Assembly: GCF_003725535.1 (NCBI RefSeq)
Contig: NZ_RJSF01000009.1
Location: 14,321-78,320 of the forward strand
DNA: 64,000 bases
Direction of reading: 5' to 3'
From: Nocardioides pocheonensis
Lineage (GTDB): Bacteria > Actinomycetota > Actinomycetes > Propionibacteriales > Nocardioidaceae
The notes under the pieces are model-generated. The model made no database searches. It was not told where the DNA came from and saw nothing but the letters and a program-made list of their open reading frames with translations. Both the position numbers and the translations under genes were made by a program. Below are positions 51,844-61,186 of this stretch, piece by piece. Every line of letters begins with the position of its first letter. The first letter of the stretch is position 1.

Positions 51844-52224
51844 TCACGAGGCCGGGATCGCGAGCTTCTGGCCAGCCTGGAGGCCGGCGCTCGAGAGCGA
51901 GTTGAGCTGCTGGATCTCGTGCACCATCTCGCGCACGTGGCCCGGCCGCGCGACGCGGCCGGCGATGCCGTAGAGGGTGTCGCCCTCCTGGACCTCGACG
52001 ACTCGCACCGGCTGCGGCGTGCCCGCGTCGTGCGAGGCGGTGGCCCAGCCACCGAGACCGACCATCACCACGAAGGCCATCGCCAGGAACGCCAGCACGA
52101 ACACGACCCGGCCACGGTGGGTGAGCCGGACGGTCGAGCGTCGGGCGCTGGTTTCGGCAAGCTCAACCACCCGAGTGGGGCGGCGCGCCGGTCGGAAGGC
52201 CGGGGAGATGCTCAGCGTGCTCAT
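51844..52224 (-). CDS. Membrane-anchored LysM protein, YneA-like SOS cell-division inhibitor candidate
   Basis: 126 aa. Cytoplasmic N-terminus, one membrane helix (about 40-61), then a LysM domain: VEVQEGDTLYGIAGRV...REMVHEIQQLNSLSSAGLQAGQKLAIP. Size and order match YneA-type proteins that delay division after DNA damage. Three LexA boxes lie upstream, supporting SOS control. Residues about 18-25 (RVVELAETS) come from a short-form dispersed repeat. AGGAGG precedes the ATG. Confidence 0.8.
   Translation of the reverse strand: MSTLSISPAFRPARRPTRVVELAETSARRSTVRLTHRGRVVFVLAFLAMAFVVMVGLGGWATASHDAGTPQPVRVVEVQEGDTLYGIAGRVARPGHVREMVHEIQQLNSLSSAGLQAGQKLAIPAS
52150..52171. repeat. Dispersed repeat, short form in the LysM gene
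   Basis: GGTTTCGGCAAGCTCAACCACC, read in frame on the gene strand as RVVELAETS ahead of the membrane helix. Confidence 0.7.
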
Positions 52225-52359
52225 TGGTCTACCTCCTGGGGAAGTCCGGCCCGTGTGGCCGGAAGGTCGGTCTGACCCGTCGTGGTGCAGGTGCGGTGTC
52301 GAGTCGATGTCTATCGGCGAGCACCGACAGAACCGCTGCCGGATCGCTCAGACGTTCGA

Positions 52360-52417
52360 TCGAACACATGTACGACGATAGAACAGACGTTCGAGGAACG
52401 CAAGAACATACGTTCGA
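52360..52417. promoter_or_regulatory. Three LexA (SOS) boxes
   Basis: TCGAACACATGTACGA at 52360-52375, TAGAACAGACGTTCGA at 52379-52394 and AAGAACATACGTTCGA at 52402-52417 fit the actinobacterial consensus TCGAACNNNNGTTCGA. They lie in the 300-nt gap between the LysM gene and a rightward membrane-protein gene. The rest of the gap (52225-52359 and 52418-52524) shows no gene. Confidence 0.8.
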
Positions 52418-52524
52418 ACGCGGTCGGGAGTTCTTCCCGGCGCTCCCGGGAGCCGGCCCGATCCGCGAGAGCGCCCCCGCGACCGACGCTGGGACGGCCA
52501 GCCCACCCACCCACGGAGGTCACC

Positions 52525-53232
52525 ATGACCCAGCTCGCCACTCCCCTCAGCGCCGGACCCGGGACCGGCTCCCACCCCGACACCGACACCGACCCTCGCC
52601 CCTGGCGCTGGGCCGGCGGCCTCGCCCTCGCCCACGTCGTCGTGATGCTCGGCGCTCTCTCCCAGGAGGGCGTGATCCTCGAGCACGGGGCGTCCACCGC
52701 GAAGGTCCAGCACGACCTCGCCGCCGCGTCGCTCACCCGGATGTACGCCGGCGGCTACGTCGAGTCGATGGCCTTCCTCGTGCTCGTGCCCGCCCTGGTC
52801 CTGATCGCGCGACTGCTCGGACGGCGTACCGAGCTCGGCCGGGTCGCCGCCCAGACGTTCCTCGGACTCGGCATCGCGTTCGTCGCCTCGACGCTCGCGA
52901 TCGGCTTCGCGCCCGCCGCGGCCGCCGGCTACGCCGCCCACCACGGGGTCGACGCGGGTGCGATCGCGATGGTCAACGACCTCCGCAACTTCGGCTTCGT
53001 GCTGCAGGTCGCCCTCCTCGCCGCCATGACCCTCGCCCTGGGAGTCGCCGCCCTCACCGATCGCGTGCACATGCGCTGGATCGGCTGGGGCGGTGTCGCC
53101 GTGGGTGCGGTCGGCCTCGTCGTGACCCCGTTCGCGCACAACGCGATCTCGATGGTCTGGATGATCTGGTGGGTCGGGATGGCCGTGCTGCTGCTCCGCG
53201 GCGCGCCCGCGACGGACCGACCGAACCGCTGA
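52525..53232 (+). CDS. Hypothetical six-helix membrane protein
   Basis: 235 aa. A short polar N-terminus, then about six hydrophobic segments. Family not recognised. ATG with GGAGGTCACC upstream. It shares the SOS-box intergenic region with the LysM gene and precedes a two-component system by 22 nt, so control could be by either. Confidence 0.6.
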   Translation: MTQLATPLSAGPGTGSHPDTDTDPRPWRWAGGLALAHVVVMLGALSQEGVILEHGASTAKVQHDLAAASLTRMYAGGYVESMAFLVLVPALVLIARLLGRRTELGRVAAQTFLGLGIAFVASTLAIGFAPAAAAGYAAHHGVDAGAIAMVNDLRNFGFVLQVALLAAMTLALGVAALTDRVHMRWIGWGGVAVGAVGLVVTPFAHNAISMVWMIWWVGMAVLLLRGAPATDRPNR

Positions 53233-53254
53233 AACCGTTCACTCGGCTGCGACG

Positions 53255-55240
53255 ATGAGTCACCCTGACCCTGTGACCAGGACGCTGCCGCTCCTGGCGG
53301 CCGTCGTCGCGGTCGCCGGCGAAGCCGTCGCGATCGCCGCCTCGCCCGCGGGTTCGGCCCGTTGGAACGAGGTGGCGGTCGCGGCCGTCGTGGTCGCGTA
53401 CGCCGGGGTCGGGGCGCTCATCCTCTGGCACCGGCCCGGCCACCCGGTCGGCCGGATCGCCACGGCGATCGCCCCTGTCTGGGGCGTCGGTCAGGCGTTC
53501 GTCGCCACGTCGTACCGCACCCTCGAGCAGCACCCCCACACCGAGCTCGCCGCCCTCGGCTCGGTCACCGGCAGCCTGCTGCGGGCGCTGCCGTGGCTGG
53601 TCGCCGTCCTGTGGCTGCCCCTGCGCTTCCCTGACGGCGCTCGCACCACCACCCGCCTGCACCGCGTCGCGGAGCGAACGTCGATGGTCACCATCGCCGG
53701 CTTCACCGTCGCGACGCTGTTCGCCCCCCACCTGACCGACCTCCGGGTGGACCAGATCCGCAACCCGATCGGTGCGCCCGGCCCGCTCGGCAACGTGGCC
53801 AACGCACTGGCAGGCATCAACCTCCTGCTCGGAGCCGCCGCGATCGGGCTCGCGATCGGCACCCTGGTGCAGGGCTACCGGCGGGGCGGACCCCTCACCC
53901 GCCAGCAGACCCTGATCTTCGGGATGGCGTTCCTGCTGCCGATCGCCGGCCTCGTGAGCAGCATCTGGGACGCGGCGGGCCCGTGGCTGTTCGGAGCCAT
54001 CTCCTTGCCGCTGCCGGTGGCGATCGGCGTCGCCGTGCTCCAGCGCCGCCTCTACGACCTCCCGCTCTTGGTCAACCGGTCGTTGACCTACGGGTCCCTC
54101 TGGCTGGTGATCGCCGCGCTGTACGGCCTCGTGGTCGGCGGCGTCGGCGCCATGCTCCGCCAGCAGCACGCCGCCTGGATCCCCTGGCTCGCGGCCGGCG
54201 TCGTCGCGGTCACCTTCTCGCCGTTGCGCGAGGCGCTCCAGGCCGCGGCCAACCGGCTCACCTACGGTCAGTGGTCCCAACCCGGCGAGGTGCTGGCCGC
54301 CACCGCACGCCGGCTCGGCGACGCCTCGGACGTGCCGGCCCTGCTCGGCGAGCTGGTCGAGGACGTCGGCGCCGCCCTCGACCTCCCGTTCGTCGCGATC
54401 ACGTCTCCCGACGGTCGCGTCCTCGCCGCACGCGGTGATCGGCCCGACCTGGTCGACGAGCTGCCGATGACGTCGTACGGCGTGCCCGTCGGCGTGCTCT
54501 CCTGGGCCCGGAGGCCACTGCGGGAGTCCGACCTGGGCCTGCTCGACGACCTCGCCCGCCAGCTCGGCACGGTCGTGCACGCCGCCGGCCTGCTCGAGAG
54601 CGTGCGGTCGGCCCGCGAGCGGCTCGTGCTCGCCCGGGAGGAGGAGCGCCGCCGGCTCCGGCGGGAGCTCCACGACGGCCTCGGCCCGGCGCTCGCCGGG
54701 CTGACCCTGCAGGTCGACACGGTGCGCAACCGGGTCGCCGACCAGGGTGCCGACGAGGGTGCCGACCAGGACCTCCTCGCCCTGCGCAGCGGGATCCAGG
54801 CCACCGTGGTGGACGTGCGCCGGATCGTCGAGGGGCTGCGGCCTGCGGCCCTCGACGACCTCGGACTGGCGGAGGCGGTCCGCCAGCTCGCCGCGCACAC
54901 CGAGCTCCCTGTGGCGGTCGAGGCCGACGACCTCCCCCGCCTGCCGGCGGCCACGGAGGTCGCGGCGTACCGGATCGTGCAGGAGGCGCTCACCAACGCC
55001 GGCCGCCACGCCCACGCGCGGCGCGCCTGCGTGCGCCTGCACCTCGTCGACGGCGCCCTGGTCGCAGAGGTCGCGGACGACGGCAGCGGCGTCGTGACCC
55101 CGCGGCCGGACGGCGTCGGCCTCGGGTCGATGCGCAGCCGCGCGGAGGAGATCGGCGGCTCGTTCGAGCTCGCCGCGGCCGAGGGCCGCGGCACCCGGGT
55201 GATCGCCCGACTCCCCCTGGACGCAGGGGCGGTCCGATGA
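53255..55240 (+). CDS. Membrane histidine kinase (HisKA_3)
   Basis: 661 aa. About ten membrane helices to residue 330, a GAF-like linker, then HisKA_3 with [21 protein letters not shown] (phospho-His) and HATPase_c with [20 protein letters not shown] and [16 protein letters not shown]. Overlaps the response regulator by ATGA. The same layout as the kinase at 32747. A GTG at 53273 could be the start. Confidence 0.86.
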   Translation: MSHPDPVTRTLPLLAAVVAVAGEAVAIAASPAGSARWNEVAVAAVVVAYAGVGALILWHRPGHPVGRIATAIAPVWGVGQAFVATSYRTLEQHPHTELAALGSVTGSLLRALPWLVAVLWLPLRFPDGARTTTRLHRVAERTSMVTIAGFTVATLFAPHLTDLRVDQIRNPIGAPGPLGNVANALAGINLLLGAAAIGLAIGTLVQGYRRGGPLTRQQTLIFGMAFLLPIAGLVSSIWDAAGPWLFGAISLPLPVAIGVAVLQRRLYDLPLLVNRSLTYGSLWLVIAALYGLVVGGVGAMLRQQHAAWIPWLAAGVVAVTFSPLREALQAAANRLTYGQWSQPGEVLAATARRLGDASDVPALLGELVEDVGAALDLPFVAITSPDGRVLAARGDRPDLVDELPMTSYGVPVGVLSWARRPLRESDLGLLDDLARQLGTVVHAAGLLESVRSARERLVLAREEERRRLRRELHDGLGPALAGLTLQVDTVRNRVADQGADEGADQDLLALRSGIQATVVDVRRIVEGLRPAALDDLGLAEAVRQLAAHTELPVAVEADDLPRLPAATEVAAYRIVQEALTNAGRHAHARRACVRLHLVDGALVAEVADDGSGVVTPRPDGVGLGSMRSRAEEIGGSFELAAAEGRGTRVIARLPLDAGAVR

Positions 55241-55845
55241 TCCGCGTGCTCGTCGTCGACGACCACCCCTTGTTCCGGGACGGGCTCGTGGGCCTGCTGG
55301 CGACCGTGGCCGACGTCGAGGTGGTCGACGCGGTCGGCGACGGCGAGACCGCCGTACGACGGTGCGCGGAGCTGGCGCCCGACATCGTGCTGATGGACCT
55401 CAACCTGCCGGGGATGCCTGGCCTGGAGGCGATCCGCCGGATCGTCGCCCGGGAGCCGGCCCCCGCCGTCCTGGTGCTCACCATGGTCGACGACGACGAC
55501 ACGGTCACCGCGGCGCTGCGCGTCGGTGCCCGCGGCTACCTGCTCAAGGGAGCCGTGCAGGAAGAGGTCCTGGCCGGACTGCGGACGGTCGCCGGAGGCG
55601 GCGTCGTGTTCGGCGCCGGTGCCGCGCAGCGCGTGCTCTCCGGTGACCGGCGGGTGGGTGAGCTCACGCCCCGGGAGGCCGAGGTGCTGGCGCTGGTGGC
55701 CGACGGTCGCAGCAACGCCGAGATCGCCCGCGCCCTCGGGCTCAGCCTCAAGACGGTGCAGAACCACGTCTCCAACGTGCTGGCCAAGATGCAGGTGCGC
55801 GACCGCACCCAGGCCGCGCTGAGGATGCGCGGCCTGGGTGGTTGA
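55237..55845 (+). CDS. NarL/FixJ-type response regulator
   Basis: 202 aa. Receiver with [11 protein letters not shown], acceptor Asp in [17 protein letters not shown]. Lux[49 protein letters not shown]. Partner of the upstream kinase. Confidence 0.88.
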   Translation: MIRVLVVDDHPLFRDGLVGLLATVADVEVVDAVGDGETAVRRCAELAPDIVLMDLNLPGMPGLEAIRRIVAREPAPAVLVLTMVDDDDTVTAALRVGARGYLLKGAVQEEVLAGLRTVAGGGVVFGAGAAQRVLSGDRRVGELTPREAEVLALVADGRSNAEIARALGLSLKTVQNHVSNVLAKMQVRDRTQAALRMRGLGG

Positions 55846-55856
55846 CGGTCCGAGCG

Positions 55857-56300
55857 TCAGTGAGTGCTGAGGTAGTCCCCGACGTAGACCGCGACGTAGC
55901 CGATCAGCGTGATCATGCCGAGCACGAACGACGCGATCGCCTTGCCGGAGCCGTGGTCGGCGCGGCGGCCGGCCTGCCCGAGCAAGGTGGCGCCCGCGCC
56001 CAGCACGAGGGGGATGCCCGACCAGAACGCGACCGGCACGGCGAGCAGACCGAGGACGCCCAGGGCGATGCCCCGGCCGCCGGCCGACTCGTGCCGCAGG
56101 CCGCGCGCCACGACGAGGGCGAAGATCGCCGCGGTGAGCAGCGGGATGAACACGGCCTCGCCGATCGCCTCGCCGCGGGTGTTCGCGAACAACGCGGAGA
56201 CAGCGCTGCCGACGACGGCGACGGCGACGGCGGTCGGCACGAGAGCCTGGCGGACCTGGGTGCGGTCCTCGGCGGCGGTGGGGGCGTGGGTGGTGGTCAT
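55857..56300 (-). CDS. Hypothetical four-helix membrane protein
   Basis: 147 aa with four hydrophobic segments and a GSGKAIASFVLGMITLIGYVAVYVGDY end that resembles DUF4190-type membrane proteins. Function unknown. GAGAGGA precedes the ATG. It converges with the response regulator and diverges from the next kinase. Confidence 0.6.
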   Translation of the reverse strand: MTTTHAPTAAEDRTQVRQALVPTAVAVAVVGSAVSALFANTRGEAIGEAVFIPLLTAAIFALVVARGLRHESAGGRGIALGVLGLLAVPVAFWSGIPLVLGAGATLLGQAGRRADHGSGKAIASFVLGMITLIGYVAVYVGDYLSTH

Positions 56301-56471
56301 GGCAGGTCCTCTCGGAAGTGGTCTCTCGGAAGTGGTGGAGCACCAGCGAACCGCCGGCCACCGTCCCGGCGCGTCCCTCCGCGCAGCGATTCCGCGTCAC
56401 CCGACAGGATGGCCCGGGGTCATTCCTGCGAGTGACTGCGCGACCACGCGCGCGGACCTACCGTTCTTGCC

Positions 56472-57632
56472 ATGGACCTCCGCCGGCTCGCGCGCCAGCA
56501 CGCCGATGTGCTGGTGCCCGTCCCGATCGCGGTCCTCTACGTCGTCGAGCTGGTCGGGCGCGGCCACGGCACCGACCTGACGCGCGCCGTACCCCTGGCC
56601 CTGCTGGCGTGCGCGTCGCTGACCCAGCGTCGGCGCCACCCCTTGGTCGCCTTCCCCCTGACCATGGTGGCCAGCGGCATCGTGCCGCACTGGTCCCCGG
56701 CCTTCGACAGCAACTCCATCAGCTACGTGGTGGTCTTCTTCTTCGCGCTGTACTCCCTCGGCCGGCACGCCCGCGGCGCCGCCGCCTGGGCCGCGGTCCC
56801 GCTGGTGGCGCTCATGGTGGTCGCGTTCGTCGTGGGCGACGGCGCGCACGGGCCGAGCGACGTGTTCTTCGCGATGGCGTTCGTCGGATCGCCGTACGCG
56901 GCCGGCCTGACCTGGCGGCTCCGCACCGAGCGCGAGCAGGTGCTGACCGCCCGCAACGAGGAGCTGCGCCGGAGCCAGGAGGAGAACGAGCGCCGTGCCA
57001 TCGCCGCCGAGCGCGCCCGCATCGCCCGTGAGCTCCACGACGTCGTCTCGCACGCGATCTCGGTGACCGTCCTCCAGGCACGCGGTGGCCGCAAGCTGGT
57101 GGGCCAGGACGACGACGCGGTACGCCGTGCCCTGGACGCGATCGAGAAGACCAACGCAGCCGCGCTCAGCGACATGCGCCGCCTGCTCGCGGTGCTGCGC
57201 GACACCGACACCGACCCCGACGCCCGACAGGCGCCGCAGCCGAGCCTGGCCAGCCTCGACCTGCTGCTCGAGCAGGTGCGTGCCTCCGGCCTGCAGGTGG
57301 AGACCACGGTCAGCGGAGCGCCGGCGGCCATTCCTCCGGGGGTCGACCTCTCGGCGTACCGGATCATCCAGGAAGCGCTGACCAACGTGCTCAAGCACGC
57401 CGGACCGCAGGCTCACGCGTGCGTGCGCATCGACTACGGGACGGCGGACCTCGACATCGCCGTCACCGACGACGGACCGGGCGCCGCCGCGGCGTCGGCG
57501 GACGGCCGGGGCCACGGGCTGGTCGGGATCCGCGAGCGGGTCGCGGTCATCGGCGGCACCGTCGAGGCCGGGCCCGCGGAGGACGGTGGCTTCGTCGTAC
57601 GTGCCCAGCTCCCCTACTCGGTGACGGCATGA
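56472..57632 (+). CDS. Membrane histidine kinase (HisKA_3)
   Basis: 386 aa. Five membrane helices (to about 145), a short linker, HisKA_3 with ERARIARELHDVVSHAISV (phospho-His), then HATPase_c with QEALTNVLKHAG, TDDGPGA and GHGLVGIRERVAVIGG. TACCGT lies seven bases before the ATG with no ribosome site, suggesting a leaderless transcript. It overlaps the response regulator (ATGA). Confidence 0.87.
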   Translation: MDLRRLARQHADVLVPVPIAVLYVVELVGRGHGTDLTRAVPLALLACASLTQRRRHPLVAFPLTMVASGIVPHWSPAFDSNSISYVVVFFFALYSLGRHARGAAAWAAVPLVALMVVAFVVGDGAHGPSDVFFAMAFVGSPYAAGLTWRLRTEREQVLTARNEELRRSQEENERRAIAAERARIARELHDVVSHAISVTVLQARGGRKLVGQDDDAVRRALDAIEKTNAAALSDMRRLLAVLRDTDTDPDARQAPQPSLASLDLLLEQVRASGLQVETTVSGAPAAIPPGVDLSAYRIIQEALTNVLKHAGPQAHACVRIDYGTADLDIAVTDDGPGAAAASADGRGHGLVGIRERVAVIGGTVEAGPAEDGGFVVRAQLPYSVTA

Positions 57633-58288
57633 ACGCCACGCCCATCCGGGTCGTGGTCGCCGACGACCAGCCCCTGGTGCGCACCGGCCTGCGGATGGTG
57701 CTCTCCGACGTGGACGACATCACCATCGTCGGGGAGGCGGCCGACGGCCACGAGGCGATCGCCCTGACCCGGTCCGAGCGGCCGGACGTCGTGCTCATGG
57801 ACGTGCGCATGCCGGGCCTCGACGGCATCGACGCGACCCGCGCGGTGACGTCGGCCGAGGACCCGCCCCGGGTGCTGGTGCTGACCACCTTCGACCTCGA
57901 CGAGGTGGTCTACGACGCGCTCCGCGCCGGCGCCAGCGGCTTCCTGCTCAAGGATGCACCGGAGGAACGGCTCGTCACGGCGATCCGCGTCGTCGCCGAG
58001 GGCGGCTCGCTGTTCGCCCCGGCCGTGACCCGACGGCTGATCGAGGAGTTCTCGCGACGACCCCGGACCACGCGGCCGGCCGCGATGGAAAGCCTGACCG
58101 AGCGCGAGGCGGAGGTCCTCCGCCTGGTCGCCCGAGGCCTGTCGAACCCGGAGATCGCGGCCGAGCTGTTCGTCAGCGAGAACACCGTGAAGACGCACGT
58201 CGCGAGGGTGCTGATGAAGCTCGGCCTGCGCGACCGGGTGCAGGCCGTCGTGCTCGCCTACGAGACCGGGCTCGTGCAACCGTCCTGA
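57629..58288 (+). CDS. NarL/FixJ-type response regulator
   Basis: 219 aa. Receiver with VVADDQPLVRTG, acceptor Asp in VVLMDVRMPG, SGFLLKD. LuxR HTH LTEREAEVLRLVARGLSNPEIAAELFVSENTVKTHVARVLMKL. Partner of the overlapping kinase. Confidence 0.88.
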   Translation: MNATPIRVVVADDQPLVRTGLRMVLSDVDDITIVGEAADGHEAIALTRSERPDVVLMDVRMPGLDGIDATRAVTSAEDPPRVLVLTTFDLDEVVYDALRAGASGFLLKDAPEERLVTAIRVVAEGGSLFAPAVTRRLIEEFSRRPRTTRPAAMESLTEREAEVLRLVARGLSNPEIAAELFVSENTVKTHVARVLMKLGLRDRVQAVVLAYETGLVQPS

Positions 58289-58422
58289 CCCCTCCCCTGC
58301 AGCCGCCGCCGAAAATGGGCGACTCGGCCCCCTACCCACCCCGGGTCCGACTGGTCTAGGTTGGCTGTGATCCAGACCACTTCGTCCGAAGCGGCCGTCC
58401 ACAACAAATGGGAGGCCCGACT

Positions 58423-59019
58423 GTGTTCATCCAGATGGTTCAGGGACGTTGTTCCCGACAGGACGAGATGCGAGGTCTCGTCGACGACTGGTGCGCCGCG
58501 ATGGCGGACCGGCCCGGCTGGCTCGGCGGCACCTACGGCTTCACCGACGACGGCCGGTTCCTGGGCATCGTCCGCTTCGACTCCAGCGCCGCCTGCAAGG
58601 ACTGCGCCAGCATGCCCGAGGCCGCGATGATGTGGGCGGCCGCCGAGGAGCTCTTCGACGGCCGCTGCGAGATCCACGAGTCCGAGGACGTCTCGATGAT
58701 GCTCGAGGGCGGCTCGGACAGCGCCGGCTTCGTCCAGGTCATGACCGGCCGGGTCGCCGACGCCGACCGGATGCGGCACCTGATCAGCGACGAGATGACC
58801 ACGATGCTCCACCAGGCCCGTCCCGAGATCCTCGGCGCCACGTTGGCGATCGAGGCGGACGGCCGGTTCGTGGAGACGATCGGCTTCACCGACGAGGCGA
58901 CGGCCCGCAAGGGCGAGCAGCAGGAGATGCCCGAGGACGTACGTGCCGAGCTGGAGTCGGCGATGGCCGACGTCGAGTACGCCGACCTGCACCACCCCTG
59001 GTTCGCCTCGCACCACTAG
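58423..59019 (+). CDS. Two-repeat ABM-like protein, paralogue of 25419-26009
   Basis: 198 aa. VFIQMVQGRC, GGTYGFTDDGRFLGIVRF, then the second half AGFVQVMTGRV, GRFVETIGFTDEATARKGE and the end HPWFAS. Same two-fold ferredoxin-like layout as the gene at 25419, so the two are paralogues. Here the first half has extra cysteines (SAACKDCASMPEA). GTG start with GGGAGG upstream. A 16-bp stem terminator follows. Confidence 0.7.
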   Translation: MFIQMVQGRCSRQDEMRGLVDDWCAAMADRPGWLGGTYGFTDDGRFLGIVRFDSSAACKDCASMPEAAMMWAAAEELFDGRCEIHESEDVSMMLEGGSDSAGFVQVMTGRVADADRMRHLISDEMTTMLHQARPEILGATLAIEADGRFVETIGFTDEATARKGEQQEMPEDVRAELESAMADVEYADLHHPWFASHH

Positions 59020-59025
59020 ACCCGG

Positions 59026-59069
59026 CGTCGGCGTTGCGTGGGCGTACGCCGATCCACGCAACGCCGACG
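59026..59069. terminator. Strong terminator hairpin
   Basis: Perfect 16-bp stem (59026-59041 and 59054-59069) with a 12-nt loop, 6 nt after the stop of the ABM-like gene. Confidence 0.8.
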
Positions 59070-59095
59070 CTTCCGTCGGTGGTCGACGCCGGGGC

Positions 59096-59369
59096 TTTCG
59101 AGGCTCGCTGGCGTGGTTCCTGAGCCTGCCGAAGGGCTCGCACCTCAACCAGCTGGTGGTTGAGGCTGGTGGTTGAGGCTGGTGGTTGAGGTGCGGTTGT
59201 GCAGCAACCGCCTCGAAACCAGGCGAGGCGCGTCGTCACGTGGTTTCGAGGCTCGCTGGCGTGGTTCCTGAGCCTGCCGAAGGGCTCGCACCTCAACCAG
59301 CTGGTGGTTGAGGCTGGTGGTTTGAGGCTGGTGGTTGAGGTGCGGTTGCGCAGCAACCGCCTCGAAACC
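59096..59369. repeat. 125-bp direct duplication built from the dispersed repeat
   Basis: Unit A 59096-59220 and unit B 59244-59369 differ by a few bases including one inserted T. Each starts TTTCGAGGCTCGCTGG, contains GAGCCTGCCGAAGGGCTCG and several GGTGGTTGAGGCT repeats, and ends CAACCGCCTCGAAACC, so each is also an imperfect palindrome. It fills the gap between the terminator and the lexA promoter. Confidence 0.85.
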
Positions 59370-59393
59370 CGGTGAGGAACGCCGACACGCCGT

Positions 59394-59409
59394 TCGAACA
59401 TGTGTTTGA
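59394..59409. promoter_or_regulatory. LexA box of lexA
   Basis: TCGAACATGTGTTTGA, a near-consensus actinobacterial SOS box, 20 bp upstream of the -10 hexamer TACCGT (59429-59434), so LexA would cover the -35 region and repress its own gene. Confidence 0.85.
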
Positions 59410-59440
59410 ACTCCGGCGGCGTTGGGTCTACCGTCGGCCC

Positions 59441-60199
59441 ATGGCCTCCGACCGCTTCCGTCCCGGTTCCGCCACGCGCACCGCTGCGCAGCGCGGCAAC
59501 GTCAGCGAGCTGCCCGACGCGCCTCCGGACGCGACCGGGCTGACCCCGCGCCAGCAGCGGATCCTCAACGTGCTGCGCGACGCGATCGAGCAGCGCGGCT
59601 ACCCGCCGAGCATCCGCGAGATCGGCGACCTGGTCGGGCTGGCCAGCTCCTCCAGCGTGGCCCACCAACTGCGGGTGCTGGAGCAGAAGGGCTTCATCAA
59701 GCGCGACCCCAACCGGCCGCGCGCTCTCGAGGTGTTCATCCCCGAGCTGATGGCCGCACGACGCGCGATCGCGAGCGCCGACGAGCACGGGTACGACGTG
59801 ACCGGCATCGGCGACGCCGTACCGGAGGCCACGCACGTGCCGCTGGTCGGACGTATCGCGGCGGGCGGCCCGATCCTCGCCGAGGAGCGGGTCGAGGAGA
59901 TCTTCCCGCTGCCCAAGACGCTGGTCGGCGAGGGCACGCTGTTCATGCTCGAGGTGGCCGGCGACTCGATGGTCGACGCGGCGATCTGCAACGGCGACTA
60001 CGTCGTGGTCCGTCAGGAGCAGACCGCGCAGAACGGCGAGATCGTCGCCGCGCTGATCGACGGCGAGGCCACCGTGAAGACCCTGCAGCGCAAGGACGGC
60101 CACGTCTGGCTGATGCCCCACAACCCTGCCTACGAGCCGATCAACGGCGACGAGGCCAGCATCCTCGGCATCGTCACCGCGGTGCTGCGGAAGGTCTGA
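59441..60199 (+). CDS. lexA: SOS repressor LexA
   Basis: 252 aa. N-terminal winged HTH ([24 protein letters not shown]), then S24 peptidase domain: cleavage site A141-G142 in RIAAGGP, Ser176 in GDSMVDA, Lys213 in TVKTLQ. It represses SOS genes until RecA-stimulated self-cleavage. The ATG at 59441 has TACCGT six bases upstream and no ribosome site, so it is probably leaderless. A longer frame from 59372 runs through the promoter and is rejected. Confidence 0.93.
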   Translation: MASDRFRPGSATRTAAQRGNVSELPDAPPDATGLTPRQQRILNVLRDAIEQRGYPPSIREIGDLVGLASSSSVAHQLRVLEQKGFIKRDPNRPRALEVFIPELMAARRAIASADEHGYDVTGIGDAVPEATHVPLVGRIAAGGPILAEERVEEIFPLPKTLVGEGTLFMLEVAGDSMVDAAICNGDYVVVRQEQTAQNGEIVAALIDGEATVKTLQRKDGHVWLMPHNPAYEPINGDEASILGIVTAVLRKV

Positions 60200-60237
60200 G
60201 CGGTGACCCTGCGACGAACGAGCAGGGTCACCACGCG

Positions 60238-60425
60238 AAGAGGTTGAGGGAGCCCGCGGCCGAGCTTGCGAGGTCGCGACGGCGGCTCGAAACCTTGAGC
60301 AACGAAAACACGACGACGGGGCCCGGTGCTGGTGCACCGGGCCCTGCCGCGTCGTGCGGCGAGGTGGTTTCGAGGTGGTTCCTGAGCCTGCCGAAGGGCT
60401 CGCTGGCGCTCGCACCTCGACCACC
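60238..60425. repeat. Two dispersed-repeat derivatives after lexA
   Basis: A degenerate copy at 60238-60297 (GAGGTTGAGGGA...GGCTCGAAACC) and a longer variant at 60366-60425 (GGTTTCGAGGTGGTTCC...CACCTCGACCACC). A terminator hairpin lies between them. Confidence 0.6.
60319..60344. terminator. Bidirectional terminator hairpin
   Basis: 11-bp stem GGGCCCGGTGC / GCACCGGGCCC with a TGGT loop, between the convergent lexA and PepSY-like genes. Confidence 0.7.
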
Positions 60426-60440
60426 GACCGGCGGCGTGCC

Positions 60441-60929
60441 TCAGGCGGCCGGCGCCTGCGTCGACGGCTGGCCCGCCGGGCCGTCGCCGTTGGCGTCACC
60501 CTGCGGGGCGGTCGGCATCGACTGGGTGCCGGTGACCGTGAAGGTCGCGTCCACCTGCACGATGACCGGCTTGCCGTGGTCGAGGATGTGCGCCTCGTAG
60601 ACGCCGTCGGAGTCGGTCTCGACCCGCTGGAAGGTCGCGTTCGGGTACTTCGCCTTCACCGCGGCGGTGACCTTGTCCTTCGTGTCCCCGGTGAGCAGCT
60701 TCTCGTCGCTGCGCATCGGCTTGCTCGGGTCGTTGTTGCCGTTGGGCGCGCCGGTGCCCGTCTGGCCGGCCGGGGTCGTGCCCGGCTGGCTGGTGCCGTA
60801 CGACGACGTGCCCGACGTGGCGGACGAGTCGTCGGCCGCGTTCGCCGACATCGTGCCCATCAGCACGCCACCGGCGAGCAGGCCGGCGACACCGGTCGAG
60901 ACGAGCAGGGCGGTTGCCTTCTTCTGCAT
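60441..60929 (-). CDS. Secreted PepSY-like protein
   Basis: 162 aa. Signal peptide (1-31, ending SANAAD), a Gly/Ser/Thr/Pro-rich low-complexity linker (35-70), then a PepSY-like unit: EKLLTGDTKDKVTAAVKAKYPNATFQRVETD and YEAHILDHGKPVIVQVD. PepSY proteins often inhibit proteases or bind the envelope; not shown here. AGGAGG precedes the ATG. Confidence 0.7.
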   Translation of the reverse strand: MQKKATALLVSTGVAGLLAGGVLMGTMSANAADDSSATSGTSSYGTSQPGTTPAGQTGTGAPNGNNDPSKPMRSDEKLLTGDTKDKVTAAVKAKYPNATFQRVETDSDGVYEAHILDHGKPVIVQVDATFTVTGTQSMPTAPQGDANGDGPAGQPSTQAPAA

Positions 60930-61038
60930 GTTTCCTCCTGGGGAGCGGTTGACCTCGGCAAGCGTCGCCACGGCCGCTGTCCGATCCGGGGTGCGGCGCT
61001 GGCAGGACGCTGTGAGTCGCTGTGCGGTTCGGCAGGGT

Positions 61039-61124
61039 GGTTTCGAGGCTCGCAAGCTCGCACCTCAACCACCGGGGTCGGGGCAGGGTGGTTTCGAGGC
61101 TCGCAAGCTCGCACCTCAACCACC
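61039..61124. repeat. Two dispersed-repeat copies in tandem
   Basis: Identical 35-nt copies GGTTTCGAGGCTCGCAAGC...CCTCAACCACC at 61039-61073 and 61090-61124, 51 bp apart, in the gap before the MFS gene. This is the clean consensus form. Confidence 0.85.
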
Positions 61125-61186
61125 CCGGGGTTGCGGCGGGCGAAAAGCAGAGGCGGTCGCGTGGGCGGGCGACGTACGTTCCCCGG

